Assembly: GCA_000697055.1 (NCBI GenBank)
Contig: JNDT01001142.1
Span: 1-60,379, forward strand
Direction: 5' to 3'
Source: Saksenaea vasiformis B4078
Lineage: Eukaryota > Mucoromycota > Mucoromycetes > Mucorales > Saksenaeaceae
Length of the DNA stretch: 60,379 bases
Below, piece by piece: positions 10,738 to 22,252 of this stretch. The translations under genes were made by a program, and so were the position numbers. The notes under the pieces were generated by a model, which was given only the letters and a program-made list of their open reading frames with translations, searched no databases and had not been told where the DNA came from. How positions within the stretch are numbered: the stretch's first letter is position 1; every line of letters begins with the position of its first letter.

Positions 10738-13700
10738 TTAAAACTTGAAAATTTCGACTCTATATACTGGTATGCCTTGCTCACCACCAAATTTACCACC
10801 TTTGTTATGTCTACGATGTCGGGCAAGATCATCCTTTGGTGCATCCGCTGCCTCTTGTTCTTCTTTTTGTGCTTCTTGTTGGTCTCGTAACTGCTTTCGT
10901 TTGCGTTCAAAGGAAGCAAAGATACCACGAAGTTGTTCAAGATTGGCCGTCATGGTCGCTTCCGCATGAACAAGTTGTCGCAACTGTTGAATGGTATCAT
11001 GTAATGATGACTCCAGAATGACAGTGGGGAAATGAATGTCCAGCATACAGTTGGTAAAGTCGACCATCTATAAACCATGATAAGCTACCACTCATAACGA
11101 AGTTTTCCCCTTTTTTTTCCTACTTACGTTGGTGTATTTGACTACTTCACCGCACATGGCAGCGTTGGTCACAGCTGTGTTGTCAGTTGGATTAGTGAAC
11201 CACTCCAATAGCGTTTCCAAAACGACGGTTAATTCGGTAAGCGAGAGCTGTTTCAATGCTTGCTGCAAAAATATATCGTTGCGAGGCGCATCAATAATCA
11301 TCCTTAAATAACGCGGGAATCGCTTGACCCAGTCTTCCGAAGTCTCGCGCAGTTTGACCATTTCTTGTATAATAACGATGAGATCCATTTCTGGAATATC
11401 CTTCACAGACTCAAGGACATATGGAATCAGGGACTAATTGGCGTTAGATCTTTCACGCAAACATTCAGTAATAATAAAGAAAAGTCTTACCCAAGCATCG
11501 CGTTGCAGTAACTCCTTGATCAATCCATTTTCGATACAGCTGCTGCGCAAGTGGTCCTTTGTAATCAAATAAAGAATCACTTCTGTTGGCCAGAAAGATA
11601 AATCAGGTTTTCCATTCACAGAAGTGAAACACCGGTGGACGATGCTACTAACAAAGTGATGTGACATGTTCTACAAAGGAAATAAAATGGTTATTGTCTT
11701 TCTCTCCTGGCAACGTGTAAGTTCCTACCTTTTTCAAACTTCGCCATTGTAAAACACGATCTCGGTATGCCTTGATCTGTGCCTCGATGGTGTCTGGCTG
11801 TTCTTTGCCGTTCACTTCGTTCATCACCGTATCCGTGGACATTCCCTCAATTCTTCCTGTTGTGACGTACGTAAAGAAGAGGTCGCTGAATTGTTTTTGT
11901 GTGATTTCAGGTGCAAGCAGCAGTGACAAGTGACGGGCCTCTTTTCGTTGGGCGTCATCGATACCTTGTACCCATCCCTCATACACGTCTTCCCCTTTCT
12001 TTTTCTAATACAGGTGTTATTTCTCCACATGCGGTCGCTGCAATCATTCACATACCCGTAAGCTGTAGCAGATACCATCCATACCACTTCGTGTAAGGCC
12101 AATGTTCTCCTTATTATCCGCAGAGCGATAGTCAATACCCAAGAATTCGGCTGTGTTGGACATCTTGCCCATGGCCGCCATCAAGGACATTGGCTCGCTG
12201 TAGTAGGGACATAAAAAGACACTTGATTTGGCACTTGCCACAGACTTCCCTGTCTTGCCCTTTTTCGCTGTCTTGATATCAATTGCTGAAACGGTGACAG
12301 CGATATGTGAATTGGGAAGAACAGCAACCTTTGTATAAACCTTAGCTACCTATTCCTGCACTAACCAATCGTACTTACTTTGTAAATACATTTCTCTTTG
12401 GAGGTTTCGGATTGAATGACCTGCTGTGCTTGAAGCGTACCATACTTGACGTCCCAAATGCTGATAACGTGCTCACATCCCTTGTCTAGAGGAGTAAATC
12501 ACATTAGGCACCGCCACTTTCCTTTTTATATCTTTTTTTTTTCAAACATACTTTTCTGGGCTCTGGGTGCGACCACAGCGACATAACTGTCTGCTAATGG
12601 TGCAACAGCCGCCACATTACCGAGCGTTTCGTCATGGATACCATAGCCTTTCAAGTTCATCGACAGATGTTTTTCAAGTTGACCTGCAATTTGACCCGAT
12701 GTCTCACGCTTTAACTGCACACGCCAGACCGTCCATGTACCAGCGGATCCTTTTTTTTTTTCTCGGTAAGCTTACACTCTTTTCTCACGCATTTCCCCAT
12801 ACCTAATGTTGTCATGCGCCCATCGGTTGCATCCAAAGTAAACGCAACGGGTTTTTCCTATACACGAGTTACTTAGCCAATCCAAATGATCGAGGAAAAA
12901 AAAGCGTACGTCGAGTTGAATATCAATCTTTGCCAGAACATTGATGCTTCGGCGTTCTTCATTCACGTAGTGGAATCGAATCGAGTAAGTTCCTGATCCT
13001 TCAACATTGCTCACTGTCACTACTGTCGTCGACATGGCTGGGACCATGGAGTTAGGTACACAGCAAGGGCGAGCGTGGGAGTTGGATGTAACAAAAACAG
13101 TCGACCATACCACCTGTCCCTCGCTAGATTAAAAGAAGAAAAGGGGTCGCCGTGTGAGACAAAAACACTGGTTCTCTTTTTCTTTTTTCCTGCAAACCTT
13201 TTTGCTTTTTGCTTTGCTATCACGCGATCGAGGTCTTTGGAGACCAAATGCACAGATCCACTTTCGTTGACAAGAATAACGTGCGAGCGCATCGAAGGAG
13301 ACATGTGGATCGCTTGAATACGTTCATCAAACTAACATCGGCTCAGATCCATTTGTTCGTAAAAAAAAAAAAAAACTTGTTACCTTTTTGGTAATTTTCG
13401 TTTCTTCACCTTCTTTTGCCCCTTTCCACAACCAAACTGTTTTGTTGTTGTCATTCTTCGGGATATCAGAACCCGAGGCGACAATAGCATAGGTATGCTC
13501 TATAGCGTCGACGTCGCGACCACTGGTGCAATGTATCGCAGGTCCTGCAAAGACAATGCCAGGAGGTGTTGTCCATGACTTTATGCATTTTTGGTCGTTG
13601 GTCTACAGATCCGCGTCCAAAAATAAAACGATTTAGCGTTCATTCGATGGTATTTCTATTAAACCCACATTGTAGAGTTTGACGCCTTCTCCTTGAACTG

Positions 13701-13875
13701 TAATGGCGACCTGGTCAGCATCTGTCGTACTTTCTGCCTCGCTGCCTGCTGTTGCTAGTACGGATGCCTCCAGTTGCGTAAGGCCGACGACAAATGATTG
13801 TTTAAAGTCGGAAGCTCCAATCGTGCTGCGGAAACTAGCAAGTTGAAAGGGTTCTTCCAAGACAAACCCGGGCAT
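10738..13875 (-). CDS. NOL11/Utp8-like nucleolar t-UTP subunit
   Basis: A multi-exon gene of about ten exons. The N-terminal half looks like a beta-propeller: MPGFVLEEPFQLASF start, CIKSWTTPPG, TVWLWKGAKE, SGSVHLV. The mid region carries VSIWDVKYGTLQ and SSVFLCPYYSEPMSLMAAMG, which correspond to the conserved 'IWNxKxxTLQ' and 'VxPYxCExxSLxxxLGK' segments of vertebrate NOL11. The C-terminal half is all-helical (LSLTELTVVLETLLEWF). It ends in a charged coiled-coil tail (RKRKQLRDQQEAQKEEQE) and a basic RRHNKGGKFGG motif. NOL11 and Utp8/9 are in the t-UTP complex needed for rDNA transcription and 18S pre-rRNA processing. ATG 13875 is chosen from the start of propeller homology; upstream in-frame Met codons exist in an extended ORF to 14055. 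Residue length is about 800. Confidence 0.8.
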
Positions 13876-15438
13876 ACTGTGTGGATCGATGAGCAAAGTG
13901 AATCGAGCTGTTCGTTCAACCGCAACGAAAAAAAAAGTCCCGGTCATTTTCGCTGTCACACCGGCTTGCTTGCTTTCTCTGTGCATCCCAAAGATCCGCC
14001 CCCACGAAGACACAATTACAGCTCGATTGTGGCACATCACGGATAGGAACGACACGTGTTTTTGAATTAGCTAGAAATATGCAGAAGAAAAGAGTACCCT
14101 TTTCTTTCCACTCACAGAAGAACAGCGGGCCCAAACAGTGCTTTGAGGGAAGGAATCTTTATAGACCAATCACAAACAGCGAATTAAGACCCAGAACGTC
14201 ATCACTCCACGGCTCGCCAGTATGATGAAAAACAGATATCCGAGGAGCCCACTACCTTGCACAACCACACACCCACCGATACTACCATAAGTCTGATTGA
14301 TTTCCGAGTCGGGAAATTTGATATGGCTCCGGGGGAAAACAGGGACGAAGAAAGCCTGCCAGCGAAGCAAATCTGATCGACCGTTAGAAAGTAAACCAAA
14401 AATGTTATCCAATTTTGCAGTATGAAGCTCCAGACAGAACACTGCAATTGTGCAGCCGCACTATGCGGCCCAATTTGCACGTGCTGTCATCCGGACGTCA
14501 TGGCAAAGTCATTGATATCCTACTAGTTTCTGCATTTTCTCAACTGTTCGATTGGGAATTTAATAGCTAGAGGCGTTGAATCAATTAACAAAACATTGTT
14601 TAATTATCAGCGGCGAATACAAGCAATGAAGGATGCAGCTATCTCATCGCCGGCTATTCTCGAAAGTTGAAGGTGCTAGAAAATGCAAAGGACCAAATAC
14701 TGCTCCTTCCGCAAACGGTGCTGAAACTCTAGGAGCGATCACTTGCAGACCGCACGTACGTCTCCCCAGAGCCATCCAGTATCGACTCGCACTCAAATAG
14801 AGACATTTCCAGGCCGGTGGATATGCTAAAATCCCTGAGGAAATGTCGGAGAGACGACAGAAGGTAGTGATGCGCACAAAATAAAACTTAGCAGAATTTG
14901 TTTACAATATCATGCCATGATCTACTTCTTTTTTTCTTTTTTGCAAACAACTGCAAAACAGTCTATTTATTCTTCACAGATTTTGCAGGCCTTAGTATGG
15001 ATGATCAAGATACCTATTCCTGTCTGGTAATATTCGCCAGATTGACCTACCAACTTTGTCTACAGCAGGTGTCACACAGCGCAAACTGACCTTGAATGGA
15101 TCCTAAGCTTTACTTTTAATAAAGTGTTCTACGTTGATGCCTGGAATGAGCATTTACTATAGTCGACAGCATGACCCTTAAAAATGCGTTCCATATGGAT
15201 AGCATGATGTCATTTACGGTCCATATACTGTGTAGCCCCTATGGTCTCTACGAAATAGCAGTCTTCAGACATTTGTCTCTTAATATTATAACAGATCATG
15301 TCATGATATAAGGAAAAACACAGAAACAACGGCTGTTGTACTTCCTGTTCAAAATAATACTACTTGAAATGATAGAACATAATGACAAACTCTGAGATTT
15401 ATTTATTTCTTTGGAAGTGAAGCCAGCAGAGACACGTA
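13876..15438. other. Gene-poor stretch
   Basis: About 1.5 kb. Minus-strand ORFs at 14170-14442 and 14644-14877 have no family signal, no conserved motif and no convincing splice context. I see no repeat. The left end is the promoter of the NOL11-like gene. Confidence 0.4.
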
Positions 15439-15858
15439 TTAGAGGTTAACGACTGTAACAGTTCCTGGGCCCAAGGCTCCGTTTGAAGTCTTGTTGAAGC
15501 CCTTGTCTTGGCAAACGTAATTGTCGTCGCTTCTCACTAGCTTGAAATCGTTTTTGCCGACACCCCAAGGACAATCCCAATGATACTGAGCAATCTCTTC
15601 CTCCGGTCCGTAAATCGAAAACAGCCATTCTGTGCCAGCGGTAGCGCTTGATTGGCCGCAACTACCGAAAGAGAACTCTTTGCCTGCCTCAATCACTTGA
15701 CCCTCTGGAGGAGGAACCTCCACCTTAAAGTCATCAGGTAACTGGAAGAATCGTCCCCATCTCTTTTCAAAGTTCTTGAGTGTCATTGGTTCGTCTGTTT
15801 TGTTGCGGACGGTAACCTTGACCCACTGGCTGGTTGTTTTTTCTTCAGTTTCTGCCAT
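15439..15858 (-). CDS. Aegerolysin family protein
   Basis: A single uninterrupted exon of 139 codons, exactly the size of aegerolysins (135-140 aa). Features visible are an early beta-strand segment QWVKVTVRNKT, a central SFGSCGQSS with the family's Ser-Cys-Gly, the aromatic-rich AQYHWDCPWG and a C-terminal NGALGPGTVTVV strand. No signal peptide, as usual for the family. Aegerolysins are beta-sandwich proteins that bind specific membrane lipids. Some form pores only with a MACPF partner, and none is seen in this window. The role here is therefore unknown; lipid binding is inferred from the family. The intronless structure stands out from its intron-rich neighbours, and the gene has wide intergenic space on both sides. 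Confidence 0.9.
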   Translation of the reverse strand: MAETEEKTTSQWVKVTVRNKTDEPMTLKNFEKRWGRFFQLPDDFKVEVPPPEGQVIEAGKEFSFGSCGQSSATAGTEWLFSIYGPEEEIAQYHWDCPWGVGKNDFKLVRSDDNYVCQDKGFNKTSNGALGPGTVTVVNL

Positions 15859-18489
15859 CTTGATACTGGTAGTGATAATGATGTGATGGACGAAAATTGA
15901 GAGGTTATTTATACTAAAACCCTGGTTCTTCTTTTAGCGGACATAAAAGAAATGCCGTAGGGGTGGAGAAACCACGGAAAGCAAATGGAGAATAGACTTT
16001 AGTTTAGAAAAAAAATACTCATGCAACTTTAACATTGATTTGCGTAAATCGGACCAACTACCCTGAAAAGGAAATGTCGGCAAAGGAAGTGTGATGGTAG
16101 GTTAGGACCCGGTCGAACTGAAGTCAAGTCATCTACAACGAAGAAGCCGTAGGCGATATATGAAAATCGTATGAACCTCGAAATGACAGCAGTCCCTGCT
16201 CACTCCTCCTCCAATGACGCTCATTGCGCGTAAGTTTAATGAAAATGTATCTATGGTGCTGTTACAACCATATCACCACAAACTTAATCTCTTTGTCGTA
16301 CAATACAAAACCAGGGCCTAGATTTCCGCGGTATTGAACGCCGGCCCTAGTACACCTATGCTAAATTGTACGTCTGGACATTTAGGTATTCTAATAAGTG
16401 GATGCTGACGTTCATACTGGAACCACAGTATGAATACGTCTTTCGATAGCTGGTTTTGTCGAACCCCTTTAATTATGGAAATCGTTGAAATCAAATCGGT
16501 TCCGTGTTACCACGAAAGTTCTTCAAAAATGGAAGTAGGAACATCTCGATATCGTTTTACAGCACAAACTATGTGATTCAACACCGAGAGTATCACCGCA
16601 ATTTAAGAACAATTCAGACATTTTCATTTCTTGTGCCATAAGCGAAAATATGAACGCCAGCTTCCAGCTAACGTTTTTAGTGACCCCTTCTAGAACTGAT
16701 GTCTAACTTTTCTTTTTCAGTCCTTCATCCAGCGGAAATTTTACATGATGTATCATAAACAGCTGTTTCTGGGTTTATCCCTCAACTGTTGGTCGATATT
16801 CGAGATTGGTTTTTATCACATGCGTTGGAGCAACATAACTTTAATTCCTCGGGAGTGCACGGTCAAAAAGGCAATTTACCTTTCGGGGATCCGAATGATA
16901 GCGCAAGGTAGAAGAAACATGTCATTTGAGAATAGGATCACCAGCAGTGCTTGCGTAACAGTGTTTCTCTACCTCGAACGAGAATACGTCCGTGCCCGCG
17001 AAGATCACGGACCAGCACTGCACTACAACTAAAGGACCAAACTGATGTAAAGCGTTCTTCACAAATGTTTACATAGAGAGCAAGCTATAACTTTGCGGGA
17101 TACGTCTCGCGCAAAGAGATTGTCTGGGGCATAATAGTGTAATCACCGTAACGATATATGGAGCACATCTTGAAAAGCCAGCCAAGAATACTCTACCTTC
17201 CCTATTCTCAAATCCAATCACTGAAATGCACGTGTATCCTCGCAGTGTTCAACTGTCATACTTTGTATATGCTTCATGATTGTCGAACTGGAACGAATCA
17301 GATGGTTATCATGAGATCTATGGTTGAAAAAAGGTGAAATAACGATCTGCCATATTCGACCTCTTAGCGACTTTTGTATAACTCATGCTTTACGTCTTGG
17401 ACACAAGGCTAACACGCAACTTCTCGGAGATCTTTGGCCAAATTGTGTTTTACACCTTGCAGTCGGGTCTACTTGTGTGATTCCCATGCGATTTCTGGGT
17501 AACTTATGCTCTATATTTTGGAGCCGAGGCTACGCACTATGGATTAAATTGTGGATTTTATTGTAAGCTGATGAGCGCTTCGCCATCTGGCATGTCCGCT
17601 CTAAGCTGTCCCAAGAAAGAAAAGTACGAAAAAACCCTTAGCACGCTTAAACGAAAAAGGTAGAAGGCTAATGGAAAGGGGAAAGCGAAAAATTTGCATT
17701 GAATAAAGAGAAGAACGAAAAACTAAAGAAAGTGGGAGACGAGGGAGAAAGGAGAGAGAGGCTAGACAAAAAAAAAAAAAAGGCTCGATATGTCTGAGAA
17801 CAGCGGGTGTGCAAAAGAGGTAGTTGGCAGTGGATTCCGTTGTTGTCGTGGAGGAGCAGTTAATTAGAGGAGGAAGGGACTGTCACGGTTAGGATCCAGG
17901 CGGAAACCACCTTCGGTGTGGCAAAGTTCATCTAGCTGTCGCAGCAGTCCGGTCAGTGTGAGCTATGTACGGTGCCAATGTTGTATCTGTGTCTCGGTGC
18001 GCGGAGAGCATGTTGGCAGTGTGTTGAGGGTACAGGAAACCGGGCCCAAAATGACAAGCGGCACGTCCGAAAGACGGCGGGTCTGGAGGCAATAGAGAGA
18101 AGGAAGACGGCCGAATTGATTGTGTGTGGGGCAATTAAGGCATAGCGAGGTTTTGTGCGATAGCTGCGATAATTTGTCTACTATGGTATAAATACTTTAG
18201 GAAAAGATAGCGGACGGTCAGAGGGAAAAGCAAAGTTTTTTTTTTTTCGCTAGATAAGAACGGTATAATCATGCTGCTGCTTCTTTTATTTTTATGCTGC
18301 TTTCTTCTTTTCACGTTTATTGTTTTTCATAGGCATCCTGCTGCAAGGGCGTAGGAGTGCCTTTGGCGCACTGCTTTTGAGGGACTGTTGTGACACAAAA
18401 TGGTAGAGCAAAGAAGGAATGTCTGTGTAACTATATATTCTATGCAGCCCGTCCCCATGTTTTTCTCTCTTTCTTCTTTAGCTACTGCA
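15859..18489. other. Long gene-poor stretch
   Basis: About 2.6 kb without a supportable gene. The right part of 15859-15920 is the aegerolysin promoter. An ORF at 16745-17032 (95 codons) and one at 17324-17566 have no motif. The antisense 17928-18134 ORF is Pro/Ser/Thr low-complexity. The segment 17600-17800 is purine-rich. The 300 bases before 18490 hold a TATA-like TATAAATA (18186) and CT-rich tracts suitable as a promoter. Confidence 0.4.
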
Positions 18490-18927
18490 ATGCGCTCAAG
18501 ACGCTGTCTACTGTTACTGGTCGCGAGTGCCTTGTTTCTTTCTTCTGTAACTGCCATTGAAATCACCTCTGTACCTACTGCCCGTCCGGTACCTACGGCT
18601 ACTGGAGGCATCGCTTGTCCAGCGGTAGTATGTGAGAAAGCATCTTCCAATATGACATGCCCCCCTCTATGTGAGAAAGCTTGCCACTTTTCTCCAGACC
18701 CTTGCTGCCCTCTCCGAATGGTCCCGGTTTGCAATAAAGAGCCAACTACAACCATAACGACATGGCCACATACGGCAATCACGCCTACCATCCCTGTGGA
18801 CGACGACTCATCGCCTACAGTTAACGTCATTTTGAATGCAGCAAGCACAATCCATCCTACGCTATATTACACCCTTACTACAGCACTTGTGTTCCTTTTG
18901 CATAAACCGTCCTTCTCTGTGAATTAG
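18490..18927 (+). CDS. Small secreted Cys-rich protein, probably GPI-anchored
   Basis: Start at ATG 18490 gives a basic N terminus and a signal peptide (MRSRRCLLLLVASALFLSS, cleavage after VTA). An upstream in-frame ATG at 18400 would bury the signal, so I prefer 18490. The mature protein has a compact Cys block of nine cysteines (CPAVVCEKA...CPPLCEKACHFSPDPCCPLRMVPVC), then a Thr/Pro-rich linker (TTTITTWPHTAITPTIP). The last 25 residues are hydrophobic (TLYYTLTTALVFLLH), consistent with a GPI-attachment signal. It is about 145 aa and intronless. The family is not recognised; a cell-wall or surface protein is inferred from the layout. Confidence 0.65.
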   Translation: MRSRRCLLLLVASALFLSSVTAIEITSVPTARPVPTATGGIACPAVVCEKASSNMTCPPLCEKACHFSPDPCCPLRMVPVCNKEPTTTITTWPHTAITPTIPVDDDSSPTVNVILNAASTIHPTLYYTLTTALVFLLHKPSFSVN

Positions 18928-20226
18928 CTCGACTTGTCTTTTATGCTTGTAACGTCTTGTAATCCCACTTTAGAGAGAAAGCAGTAGAAATGTAAAACTT
19001 CTATGCAGTCATCACGATGGAAGTTATGCATAAGCCAAATAAATTGTCTCATCGTCCTTTTTCTTAACAAATAGAAATCGAGGGAAAGGTTGAGAATTGA
19101 AACGTTTCGGTTCCCTCGCAATTTAAAAACAAGCTGCACAATTGATATATGACGGCCAATATGGAGCGATCCTATGATTGAGTATAAGATCATGCACTTC
19201 TTCGGCGGATTGTGGCTTCCGCGTTACACGACGCGCAAACCTTCAAACGCCTATAGATAGCATGCATATGTCTCTGCATGTAGTGCTATAAGTAAGTAGT
19301 TTCTTTGAATACACGTTCTTGAATTAAAAACTACTACGCGACGAAAAAGCGTGCGCCGCTGCTAGGAAGCTTCCCCCGATTTTTCATGCTCAGGCAGGTC
19401 ACCTGTGACTAGCATGCTTTCTTTATCATCAGCTTTCCATCTCCTACGTAACTTCTAAAAATTCCTTGTTCACTACAAATGGAGTCAGCACATACAGTTT
19501 ACTGCTATTCATAGGGATGTACGAGTAAGGTAAACGTTCATGTCATATAGAACGTTTTCGGGACATAACTCACGCAAAATCAATAAGCATCTGCCAACTG
19601 CATTCAACGTTTATCAAGCCTATGGATCATCCCATAGTCTGAATGTTGTATGGTAATAAATAAGAAGATAGTTATCAGAAGCATTGCCCTCTATAAGAAA
19701 CCCCGTTAATTAACGATCATTGTATAAGGAAAGCAAAAGACCAATCGTTCTATTCTTCAAACGTGCTTACACAACTCTTGACTGGTAAGCGAGGCCTTCA
19801 TCTGAATTATGCTTTCTCACAGAAAGATAGAGCATTTACCTCGGGAGACCTCACGAAAGAGGATGAGTGTTACCCTATGCTCTCAAGCTTATCCAGAATA
19901 CAGTTCGACAATGCATGACGCCATTTAACGACAGTTATAGTAATATCTATTTTTGAGAGACCACTTCGCGTAATCCTTATTAAAAAAAGCATACTGTATT
20001 TTGAATCAGTCTTCATATCAGATAAACATCACGTTCAAGTCGAATAAGCTTTGCGTGGGGAAGTGATGCGCCTTTGCGATGAGCAATAGCTCGTTTTGCG
20101 TTAATATAACGAATAGTTCGCGCCTGCATAATCAGCGTCTTGCATTGGAGTAACTCAATGTATCAGTGTGATGGTTTTTCGGTATCCTATAAGAAGTAGT
20201 AAAAATGTCTCAAGATCATAACAGGT
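18928..20226. other. Gene-poor, AT-rich
   Basis: No ORF with coding character. The antisense ORF 18924-19193 is hydrophobic noise. Nothing repeated was recognised. Confidence 0.4.
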
Positions 20227-20476
20227 TCCACCCAGAACAATCCGTATTTAAGGGCATGCATGAATTTCTTTGCCTCTGTCTTTTCCAAAAAGCATCACCA
20301 GAAATGATGTCAATTCTGCATTATATATACAGGATCATTCATGTCTTTCTATTTATCATTTACTCTGCATGATCTCTGTCAGCGAATGCTGTCACCGATG
20401 AGCGCACATTTAATTCCTTCCTTAGCGCAAACCTGGCTCTTCATCAACGCATAATTTATTTAGAGCCGTGTAAAAA
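20227..20476 (+). repeat. Dispersed peptide-cassette repeat, copy A (decayed)
   Basis: Shares with copy C (34803-35145, minus) an upstream block TTCCACCCA...TCCGTAnTTAA and GCAnGAATTTC. It shares with copy B (21486-22041) the blocks ATGATGTCAATTCTGC, a following TTCATGnCTTTCTAT, and the terminal CTTAGCnnAAACCTGGCTCTTCATnnAnGCAT...TTTAGAG. ATG 20260 begins MNFF; the putative donor is AAATGA instead of GTAATG, and the second exon stops early, so this copy looks inactive. It could equally be an LTR-like or MITE-like repeat. Confidence 0.6.
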
Positions 20477-20539
20477 AAAAAAAGGAATCATTCAATGACC
20501 ATACCTCGAGCTAGCCGGAAGGAAAAAAGTGGTCCAACT

Positions 20540-21435
20540 GATTCATGCACAACAGAATAGCTACATTTCAGCAATTGGTGGCATCGAACGAGAGGATTTC
20601 ATCTTCACAGGGCCATATTCAGATCAGACAATGGACGAACACGCCGAGTCGTCCCAAGCAGAATAGATTAGCCCTCGAGTTTCAGTCGCGCACATTCCTG
20701 CCGTACGTCTTCGGTCCTCAAACGAACCAAGGAAGCGCATGAAGACAGAGTCATTCGATGTCCACGGAGAATGCGTAAGGGCCCTGGAGACGTGATGTGA
20801 TGAAAAGCTATCAAATACAGCCAAAAACGTACTATCCCCAAAGAACGGAAATACCTTGATCAAGGAGGAGGTGCGAGCAGCGACGATAGCCACCGGCGAG
20901 GGATTGTAGAGGAATACTTCGATCGCCAGTATGATCTTGAGAAAGCGTCGCAGGAAGCACATCTGAAAAATGCGAAGAAAAAAGCCAAAGGGAAGCAAAA
21001 CGAATTAGAAAAAAGGAAAAATACGTACATGTACGATATCGTTTGAAATGCTCATACGACATGACATACCAGTAGCTGTTTTGTTGGACGGTACATATAC
21101 TAAGGCTCGTATCGTGACCGATATCATATTCGAACTATCTTTGTATTGTACGTACAGCTACTGTGCAAATTGCTACCAGAAGGCTATGGCTAGCAACCTT
21201 CGCCAACGTGGAACGCAGGAGGAATATCGACATTCAATTTTCGGGAAACTTTGGCCAAAAATTTGAAACAACTGGCTTGTTCGAGACGGCCATTCAATAG
21301 AAATTTGGGCCCTTCCATCAAACGGTCAACCGTACATCGCGTAGATCGATCAACCTCTCCCTTAGCAGCCGTAGCCAATTTCCCGGCTTGAAGATCAATA
21401 AAATCTAGGTTAGTTTCGGTGGGTGTGCCTTTCAA
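20540..21435. other. Possible coding remnants between cassette copies
   Basis: Two short stretches read like fragments of protein. On the plus strand, 20870-21043 encodes a charged helix ending KASQEAHLKNAKKKAKGKQN. On the minus strand, 21190-21435 encodes a segment with LLNGRLEQASCFKFLAKVSR. Neither has a start, splice structure or family I recognise. They may be old gene or transposon pieces. Confidence 0.2.
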
Positions 21436-21485
21436 TACGGATCATTTCAGGTCTGTTGGGAGCCATACCTCGCACAGCCGCGCGC

Positions 21486-22041
21486 ATGAATTTCCTTTTC
21501 CTTGTTCTTTTGCTCTGTGTTCTCCAAAAAGAATCCCCGGTAATGATGTCAATTCTGCGTCACATATGCAGGATTATTCATGCCTTTCTATCTATCGTTT
21601 AGTCTACATGACCTCTGTCCCGAACCGTCCTGGCTGTGATGTAGCCTTTGTTCAACACCACGTAAGCAAGTACTATCGCACGATGTGTCCTCCAACTTGC
21701 ACAACAGAACCTCGCCGGACATTTGCATCGCTTCAAGTCCTCTGCTCGGCGTATCCGCCTACCACTGGCCATCGTAGCCAGAATAACCTCACGCCGGCCA
21801 CACGCGAGCATGGCCCAGTTCTTCAAGCCATGATCATGTTTAGGTAAATAAAAAAGACATCAAAACATCTTCAATTTGCTAACCATGAATGATTTTTTTT
21901 GCGTCTATCGTGGGACCAAGTCGACGTAACTAAATTACGATTCTCGTCGTGAAGTCATTAACTAATACCCCGCATATTTAATTCCTTCTTTAGCATAAAC
22001 CTGGCTCTTCATGGATGCATCATTTATTTAGAGTAGCATAA
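21486..22041 (+). CDS. Cassette copy B: candidate tiny secreted Cys peptide
   Basis: ATG 21486 opens an exon (21486-21539) encoding a signal-peptide-like MNFLFLVLLLCVLQ. A GTAATG donor at 21540 and an acceptor at 21571 (32-nt intron) or 21602 (63 nt) lead to the exon with MTSVPNRPGC, ending before GTAAGC at 21661. A last exon from 21994 (CTTTAG acceptor) ends at the TAA at 22041. Only the 32-nt option keeps the frame open through exon 2. That frame (D-Y/H-SCLSIY) is also the one conserved in copy A. The final intron contains about 270 bp absent from copy C. The predicted product is about 63 aa, secreted, with three or four Cys. No family is recognised. Alternative: a non-coding repeat with fortuitous frames. 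Confidence 0.35.
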
Positions 22042-22114
22042 AAAGGTGTTCAATAAATAGTAACTCATAGCACAAGAAGAAGAAAAAAAAGAGCGGTGCC
22101 TGGCTTCACTTTTT

Positions 22115-22127
22115 GGCTGTCCGAAGG
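22115..22127 (+). repeat. Isolated copy of the transposon-end motif
   Basis: GGCTGTCCGAAGG is identical to the core of the terminal inverted repeats of the element at 32336-33427. No partner end is visible within several kb to the left, so this is a solo or truncated end. Confidence 0.5.
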
Positions 22128-22252
22128 GAATTCGGACCGAAAATCAAAAAAGTCACCTTACACACCTGGACCTTTGCAACGATTACGCATCCATGCGCCC
22201 AATCACCAAGACTAAACCCTGGTCGATGCCACACATCGCTCTTCATCGGTCC

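Noticed and set aside
14170..14877. Two minus-strand ORFs upstream of the NOL11-like gene
   Set aside because: No family signal; the hydrophobic stretch (GYLFFIILA) alone does not support a gene.
16745..17032. 95-codon plus-strand ORF in the 16-18 kb desert
   Set aside because: No domain, no signal peptide, no splice context and no promoter-like tract.
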